A stretch of 9,699 nt of DNA from Flavobacteriaceae bacterium (GTDB taxonomy: Bacteria; Bacteroidota; Bacteroidia; Flavobacteriales; Flavobacteriaceae): contig JAIEMH010000085.1 of NCBI GenBank assembly GCA_019752245.1, forward strand, positions 1-9,699. Reading direction: 5' to 3'. Below, one piece after another: positions 5,217 to 9,699 of the stretch (positions within the stretch are counted from its first letter, which is position 1; each line of letters opens with the position of its first letter). The position numbers and the translations under genes are program-made. The notes under the pieces are model-generated. The model was given only the letters and a program-made list of their open reading frames with translations, searched no databases and was not told where the DNA came from.

Positions 5217-5262
5217 AAATTCGGTTACCCAAAAAACCCAGCATTTGTGGGTAACCGAATTT
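5217..5262. repeat. Perfect 14-bp inverted repeat upstream of the integrase
   Basis: AAATTCGGTTACCC (5217-5230) and GGGTAACCGAATTT (5249-5262) are exact complements separated by 18 nt. The inner heptamer GGTTACC recurs just before the integrase start codon (5397-5403). No U-tract follows, so it is not an ordinary terminator. A binding site for the integrase, an excisionase or an autoregulator is plausible. AACACAAG (5278-5285) and CTTGTGTT (5352-5359) form another inverted pair further downstream. I see no clear integrase promoter in 5169-5406. Confidence 0.65.
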
Positions 5263-5406
5263 CTTCTCAGGCTAGTAAACACAAGGTCTCGCGCTGAATC
5301 AATAGAACCCATTCAGTAACCTGTTCAACAACCTGTTTAAAAATTAAACATCTTGTGTTGCAGCCATTTTAGAATTAAATTAATTAATAACTAAAAGGTT
5401 ACCACC

Positions 5407-6645
5407 ATGAAAGAAAAAGTCTCCATTCTCTTTTACGCAAAGAGAGCAAAAACCAATGTAAGCGGACTAGTTCCAATTTATTCAAGAATTACTGTTGATG
5501 GAAAACGCATAGAACTTACAACCGGAAGGTTTGTAGAATTTTCAAAATGGTCCGCCGAAGCGGGCAAAATGAAAGGTACAACAGATGAAGCCCGTTCAAT
5601 AAATAGTCAGCTCGATATTCTAAAATTAAAGATTATAGACGCTCAAATGGAATTGGTGCATAAAAATGTTCCGGTTACTGCCGAATCACTCAAACTTAAA
5701 TTAACTGGAAGCGCTGAACGACCAAGAATGCTTGTTCCAATCTTCCAGGATCATAACAACAAGATAAAAGAACTTATTGGAAAAGAATATGCTGCCGGAA
5801 CATTAGAACGGTATACCACTTCGTTAAAGCATACCATTGAGTTTCTTGAATGGAAATTTAAAATTTCTGATATCGATATCAAGCAGATAGATCATGCGTT
5901 TATTACCGATTATGAATTCTATTTAAGAAGTGTGAGAAACTGCAGCAATAATACTGCGGTCAAATACATTAAAAACTTCAATAAAATAATCAAGATTTGT
6001 CTAGCCAATGATTGGCTTGATAAAAATCCTTTCAGCAACTACAAATCCAAGATTAAAGAAGTCGAAAGAGGATTTCTTTCGGAGGAAGAATTACAATCAG
6101 TTTTAGACAAAGAATTTAAAACAGACAGACTTGCACTCGTTCGCGATATATTTCTTTTTAGCTGCTTTACTGGTTTAGCATACATTGATGTTAAGAACCT
6201 TACAAAGTCACATATCAGCATTGGTATCGATGGCGAACGATGGATATACACCCATCGTCAAAAAACGGAATCGGCTTCTAAAATTCCAATACTTCCGGTT
6301 ACTCAAATGATAATCGACAAATACGCCGACCATCCACAAAGTAGTAACCAAAATGTGCTTCTCCCAATTTTGAGCAACCAAAAGATGAATGCTTATTTAA
6401 AAGAAATTGCTACCATTTGCGAAATAGAAAAGGAACTCACTTTCCACATTGCCAGACACACGTTTGCTACAACAGTTACCTTAACCAATGGCGTTCCAAT
6501 TGAAAGCGTGAGCAAAATGCTTGGTCATAAAAATATCAAGACTACGCAGCATTATGCTAAAATACTTGACAAAAAAGTTAGTGACGATATGGCAATTTTA
6601 AAACAGAAATTTGCTGAAAAGAACTATAGCGTCAAACAAGCTTAA
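5407..6645 (+). CDS. Tyrosine-type site-specific integrase (412 aa)
   Basis: This is a Bacteroidota mobile-element integrase that cuts and joins att sites. Residues 1-90 are the arm-binding domain (Arm-DNA-bind_5 type, MKEKVSILFYAKRAKTNVSG); about 110-205 are the SAM-like core-binding domain; about 220-400 are the catalytic domain. Catalytic landmarks are K286 in the beta-hairpin (HRQKTESA), H347-x2-R350 (FHIARHTFAT), H374 in MLGHKNIKTTQHY, and the nucleophile Y383. The first catalytic arginine is missing: FTGLAYIDV has A258 where FTGLR is usual. Many Bacteroidota integrases, including IntDOT of CTnDOT, also lack Arg I, so the enzyme is probably active. Length is normal. The start ATG follows AGGTTACCACC. 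The gene stands alone between a candidate att site and a shared terminator. Confidence 0.93.
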   Translation: MKEKVSILFYAKRAKTNVSGLVPIYSRITVDGKRIELTTGRFVEFSKWSAEAGKMKGTTDEARSINSQLDILKLKIIDAQMELVHKNVPVTAESLKLKLTGSAERPRMLVPIFQDHNNKIKELIGKEYAAGTLERYTTSLKHTIEFLEWKFKISDIDIKQIDHAFITDYEFYLRSVRNCSNNTAVKYIKNFNKIIKICLANDWLDKNPFSNYKSKIKEVERGFLSEEELQSVLDKEFKTDRLALVRDIFLFSCFTGLAYIDVKNLTKSHISIGIDGERWIYTHRQKTESASKIPILPVTQMIIDKYADHPQSSNQNVLLPILSNQKMNAYLKEIATICEIEKELTFHIARHTFATTVTLTNGVPIESVSKMLGHKNIKTTQHYAKILDKKVSDDMAILKQKFAEKNYSVKQA

Positions 6646-6664
6646 TTTGAAGATATATTGAAAG

Positions 6665-6700
6665 CCGGGCAGGAAGTCATATTCTTGTCCGGTATTTTTT
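6665..6700. terminator. Terminator shared by integrase and RteC-like gene
   Basis: CCGGGCAGGA (6665-6674) pairs with TCTTGTCCGG (6683-6692), with two G-U pairs and an 8-nt loop, followed by TATTTTTT on the plus strand. It lies between convergent genes, 19 nt after the integrase stop and immediately beyond the RteC stop. It works best for the integrase transcript; the minus-strand U-tract is poor. Confidence 0.7.
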
Positions 6701-7536
6701 CATTCATCAACCTCATCCATTCTCCTAACCAAAGTTTCCCGCAAAGAATTTAAAAACTTCGTGCGCTCACTCTTCCGAGCACGCATTTCAAAAAACGTTC
6801 TGTGAAATTGTCCCAAATCAATATCAAATGTTTCCTCAAAGAACTTCGCAGTTTCTTTTAAGTCAGTCATACCATTATTGAAAACACCTTCTGCGTGCAG
6901 CGCATAAATTAATTCAATCAACGCAATCTTTGAGCCGGTCCACTTTTGCACCTGTCGATCTGAAATATTATAAAGCGCTGGTTTACTTTCAAGTTTGGCT
7001 ATTTCAGTTTCAAGATAAACCTGGATTAAGTCATTGGCCATAATCTTTGCTACTTTGAAATCATGCGAAGTCGTAAAGCGAGTATCAGCTTGAAAGTAAA
7101 AACTATCTAGAGTAAGTTTGATATCATACTGTCCACGCACAAAATATTTGCTGTCGAGATATGTATTTGCATTTCGGTAATATTTATAAAATTCAATGTT
7201 TTCATTGAAATAACTTTTCAGCTTGGCTAATTCAGAATTGAAATATTTCCGCAAATACTTTTGACCGCCGAATGGTCTGTTGGTTTCAATATTATAAATT
7301 TCGTTGTTGTAAATCAGTTTTGAAACAAACTTGGGCTTAATGTTTTTGAAGAAATTTATTTCCTCAATCTTACTTTCAAATTTAAATTTCACAAAAGAAG
7401 TTTTGAGTTTTTCTAAGGTAACTATAGTAGTCTTAATTGCAGCTTCTGCTCGTTCACTCAAATCTTGCTTCTCTAATTCAATTTTGTTTAATTCCGCTTC
7501 TAATTCCTCTAATAATTTTTGGGTAAATGCTATCAT
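6700..7536 (-). CDS. RteC domain-containing protein (278 aa)
   Basis: The C-terminal block QVQKWTGSKIALIELIYALH (from Q195), AEGVFNNGMTDLKETAKFFE and ETFDIDLGQFHRTFFEMRARKSERTKFL is the hallmark of RteC-domain proteins of Bacteroidota conjugative and mobilizable elements. In CTnDOT, RteC activates the excision operon, so a regulator of excision or transfer is the expected role. Residues 1-45 are a predicted coiled coil (LLEELEAELNKIELEKQ). The C-terminal region is helical and DNA binding is expected there. Full length; no signal peptide. It converges with the integrase and diverges from the AraC-type regulator. Its predicted promoter holds a palindrome (7577-7587). The link to this element's excision is inference from the family. 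Confidence 0.9.
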   Translation of the reverse strand: MIAFTQKLLEELEAELNKIELEKQDLSERAEAAIKTTIVTLEKLKTSFVKFKFESKIEEINFFKNIKPKFVSKLIYNNEIYNIETNRPFGGQKYLRKYFNSELAKLKSYFNENIEFYKYYRNANTYLDSKYFVRGQYDIKLTLDSFYFQADTRFTTSHDFKVAKIMANDLIQVYLETEIAKLESKPALYNISDRQVQKWTGSKIALIELIYALHAEGVFNNGMTDLKETAKFFEETFDIDLGQFHRTFFEMRARKSERTKFLNSLRETLVRRMDEVDE

Positions 7537-7839
7537 ATGGAAAACTGGTAATGTTTGTTCGAACCAAATCTAAAATCAGAAGTTCTGTTTTCCAAGCCAT
7601 ATCTAAAACCATTAAACAATAGTTAATACTCAAAAATGCAAGGATTAATTAATCCTGCTCTAATATTTTAATTATAATTAATTGTTTATTAATTAATTAC
7701 ATATTCTCGGCTTGACTTTTCATATTTCACCTGAATTCTCAATTTGACATTATTATTTTAATTACTATTTTTCATACCTCAATTAAATGCCCATAGACTT
7801 CATACAGATTGACCCAAATAGTAACCTACATAATTAAGA
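7537..7839. other. Divergent intergenic region between RteC-like and AraC-type genes
   Basis: This 303-nt, very AT-rich region holds no credible gene. GGAAAAC (7539-7545) and GTTTTCC (7587-7593) form an inverted pair flanking the RteC promoter. Around 7640-7700 there are repeated ATTAATTAATT runs that could bend or melt easily. No TAnnTTTG box is evident for the plus-strand regulator gene. Confidence 0.5.
7565..7595 (-). promoter_or_regulatory. Predicted promoter of the RteC-like gene with internal palindrome
   Basis: On the minus strand, TTG (7595-7593), a 20-nt spacer and TAGATTTG (7572-7565) match TTG-N17-23-TAnnTTTG fully. The -7 box lies 28 nt before the start codon. The spacer contains the perfect palindrome CAGAA-G-TTCTG (7577-7587), a good candidate operator. 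Confidence 0.6.
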
Positions 7840-9528
7840 ATGAAAACAATAAAAATCATTTTGGCTCTTGTCCTTGTTCTCAATCTACAAAGCAACGCGC
7901 AGCAAAAAGTATTTAAAATCCCGGACACGCTCAAAAGCAAAAGCATTAATTATATTGTTGATCGAATGGACGAAAACGAGGATAATGATTCTCTGGATTC
8001 CATTTATGCCTATACCTACCTTTTAAAATCGAAGTCTGCCAACGATTATGTGAATATAATCAAGGCATATAGTACCGTGATGCACAAGAACGGGAGAGAA
8101 ACTTGGTTACAATATTGTGATAGCATGCTGACTGTAGCGAAAAGATCAAAAGACAATGCGCTGATTGGTTCTGCATATTTAACACGAGGTGTCGTTTACT
8201 ATTCATTCCGACAAGAGCCCAAGGCACTTGATAATTTTATCATTGCTGATGGATTCCTTTCAAAAACCGACGATCAATATTTGAAGTTTAAAACCAAGTA
8301 TTCAATTGCGCAGATAAAGTATTATTTGGGATATTATGAGGAAGCAATATCGCTGTTGAAAGAATGCGAAGAATATTTCAGGGAAAACGAACCGGGAAGA
8401 CCGCACCTCAACACATTGCATTCGCTAAGCTTGTGCTATATAAAAACACAGCGATATGATTTGGCAACGGCAACAAGTGACTTGGGCTATCGTGAGGCAA
8501 TAGATATCGACGAACCTGCGACAATTCCATACTTCATAAATTCCGCTGGCCAGAATGATTACTTTCAAAAAAAATACAGTACAGCGATTGAAAAATTACA
8601 AAAATCGCTTCCCGCAATTATTAAAAATAAAGATTTTGCAAACGCGTCAACCACGAACTTTTATATAGGGCGTAGTTATTGGGAGTTAGGCGATAAAGAA
8701 AAAGCAATTCCATATTTTAAGAAAGTAGATGAAGCTTTCCAAACGGAAAAATTCATGAAAGAAGATTTGCTGGAAGCTTATGATCTTTTAGCGCAGTATT
8801 ATGAAGCCAAAGGGAATCAAACTGCACAACTGAAATACTTAACAGGTCTTCTCGAAGCCGAAACTTTCGTAAGCAATAAATTCAGGAATCTTGCCATAAA
8901 TATGCATCGTCAATACGACTTAAAAAAAATTGTCGAAGCAACAGAAGAACTCAAAAGAGAGCTTTTCTTTAGAGATAAAATGGATATAATATTTGGAGTT
9001 ATATTTCTTATTGTGACTATTCTTTTAGGTTATATCATTTGCAGGCAATACCAGCGGCGCAAACAAAGAAAACAAAAATTCAAGGGCATAATATCCCATA
9101 AAGACAGAATTACATCACCAGTGCCAACGAACGAAAAAATTGTCGATGGTGATTTAATTATTAAACCCGAAATAGTAACTGCAGTTTCCAACAAGCTTAA
9201 GAAATTTGAGGATAGTGATGTTTTTCTCGACAAAGATTTTACACTCAATAAAATGGCTGCTTTTGTAGATTGCAATACACGTTACACTTCAAGGATAATT
9301 TTCGAAACTCGGAAAAAGAAATATATCGAATACGTTGATGATTTAAGAATTGATTACATCGTAAACCGACTTAAGACAGATAGCAAATTCAGAAACTACA
9401 CGATAAAAGCTTTAACTGATGAAGCCGGATTCAAATCACCACAAAAATTCAAAGAAGCGTTCGTAAAGAGCACCGAACTTACACCACTCTATTTCATACG
9501 TGAACTTAAAAAGGAGGCTGCTAAATAA
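7840..9528 (+). CDS. TPR/AraC-type hybrid membrane regulator (562 aa)
   Basis: This appears to be a one-protein sensor-regulator. Residues 1-20 are a signal peptide (MKTIKIILALVLVLNLQSNA, cleavage before QQ). About 40-370 are helical repeats of TPR type, with clear units such as FYIGRSYWELGDKEKAIPYF, predicted to be periplasmic. About 383-404 is a transmembrane helix (IIFGVIFLIVTILLGYIIC) followed by a basic QYQRRKQRKQK stretch. About 460-560 is an AraC/HTH_18 DNA-binding domain, with EAGFKSPQKF (from E528) and the terminal LTPLYF (L547). The protein would sense a periplasmic signal and act on DNA from the membrane. Such proteins are common in Flavobacteriia, but their ligands are unknown. 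It diverges from the RteC gene and precedes an HTH gene, so it may regulate the element; that is inference. Confidence 0.88.
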   Translation: MKTIKIILALVLVLNLQSNAQQKVFKIPDTLKSKSINYIVDRMDENEDNDSLDSIYAYTYLLKSKSANDYVNIIKAYSTVMHKNGRETWLQYCDSMLTVAKRSKDNALIGSAYLTRGVVYYSFRQEPKALDNFIIADGFLSKTDDQYLKFKTKYSIAQIKYYLGYYEEAISLLKECEEYFRENEPGRPHLNTLHSLSLCYIKTQRYDLATATSDLGYREAIDIDEPATIPYFINSAGQNDYFQKKYSTAIEKLQKSLPAIIKNKDFANASTTNFYIGRSYWELGDKEKAIPYFKKVDEAFQTEKFMKEDLLEAYDLLAQYYEAKGNQTAQLKYLTGLLEAETFVSNKFRNLAINMHRQYDLKKIVEATEELKRELFFRDKMDIIFGVIFLIVTILLGYIICRQYQRRKQRKQKFKGIISHKDRITSPVPTNEKIVDGDLIIKPEIVTAVSNKLKKFEDSDVFLDKDFTLNKMAAFVDCNTRYTSRIIFETRKKKYIEYVDDLRIDYIVNRLKTDSKFRNYTIKALTDEAGFKSPQKFKEAFVKSTELTPLYFIRELKKEAAK

Positions 9529-9636
9529 GAATTATCATTTTTTTTCAAATAAATCAATCAGAACTTCGGATTGACTTCTGAAATAGTTCAAAACAGCCAA
9601 TGCAATTTTGTGCCATAACAATTAAAATCATAAGTT
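9529..9636. other. Short intergenic region with TCAGAA/TTCTGA inverted repeat
   Basis: TCAGAA (9558-9563) and TTCTGA (9576-9581) form an inverted pair with a 12-nt spacer, sharing CAGAA/TTCTG half-sites with the palindrome in the RteC promoter (7577-7587). A common regulator is possible but the half-sites are short. No clear terminator follows the upstream gene. Confidence 0.3.
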
Positions 9637-9699
9637 ATGGCAATCGAAGTTATCACACGCGAAGACTTAAATGAATTTCGCACACTCCTTTTAAACGAT
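9637..9699 (+). CDS. Helix-turn-helix / excisionase-like protein, N-terminus only
   Basis: The frame opens with ATG and runs off the window after 21 codons: MAIEVITREDLNEFRTLLLN and a final D. I recognise this N-terminus as that of small (about 90-110 aa) MerR/excisionase-type HTH proteins that follow the integrase and RteC genes in flavobacterial integrative elements; the HTH itself would lie beyond the window edge. It would act as an excisionase or transcription factor. The call depends on remembered N-terminal similarity and on position. Confidence 0.65.
   Translation, partial: MAIEVITREDLNEFRTLLLND

Noticed and set aside
6039..6251. Minus-strand 70-aa frame
   Set aside because: Antisense shadow within the integrase catalytic domain.
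7331..7573. Plus-strand 80-aa frame
   Set aside because: Antisense to the RteC-like coiled-coil region.
9030..9275. Minus-strand 81-aa frame
   Set aside because: Antisense to the AraC-type regulator, with no promoter or plausible composition.

Overview
The window looks like a mobile or accessory region of a flavobacterium (Bacteroidota, Flavobacteriia). The sequence is AT-rich. Several putative promoters carry the Bacteroidota -7 box TAnnTTTG. The recognisable proteins are typical of Bacteroidota integrative elements: a tyrosine integrase of the Arm-DNA-bind_5/SAM_5 type, an RteC-domain protein, a TPR/AraC-type membrane regulator, a DUF6943 protein and a DUF5675 protein. The organism assignment is inference; no rRNA or housekeeping gene is present.

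Layout. Bases 1-887 carry no convincing gene. They hold a decayed ~183-nt tandem repeat, a long hairpin (303-381), a scattered TCCGATT motif, and a 154-bp structured inverted-repeat element (594-747). Bases 888-1519 carry a two-gene plus-strand unit, DUF6943 and a 59-aa protein missed by long-ORF searches. Next comes a single gene with its own promoter (1630-2763), encoding a protein with an N-terminal four-cysteine zinc knuckle and a C-terminal RNGTHH motif resembling HEPN RNases. This gene lies between two copies of the same 28-nt terminator, as if inserted as cargo, and is the best candidate for a new defence or toxin gene.

Bases 4392-2833 (minus strand) hold a very compact four-gene operon: a 252-aa protein of unknown function, a DUF5675 protein with an HGCI signature, and two small membrane proteins. 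Overlaps and gaps are 1, 12 and 14 nt. The set looks like a phage-derived lysis or envelope module. A predicted promoter with two CACAAGTGT boxes and a possible 20-aa leader peptide precede it. A 67-aa putative DNA-binding protein is transcribed divergently (4659-4862).

Bases 4863-5406 form a gene-free junction. A TATATTTG promoter box and a strong intrinsic terminator frame a possible ~180-nt RNA. Inside it are paired direct repeats and an 18-nt sequence like the 3' end of a tRNA-Ser gene, a candidate attachment site. A 14-bp perfect inverted repeat follows, then the integrase (5407-6645).

The integrase converges with rteC-like 6700-7536 (minus) on a shared terminator. The RteC gene diverges from a 562-aa signal peptide/TPR/TM/AraC regulator (7840-9528). 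The window ends in the first 21 codons of a probable excisionase-like HTH protein. The right half therefore looks like the regulatory and integration end of a Bacteroidota integrative element. The left half looks like a neighbouring accessory block, perhaps the end of another element integrated at the same site.
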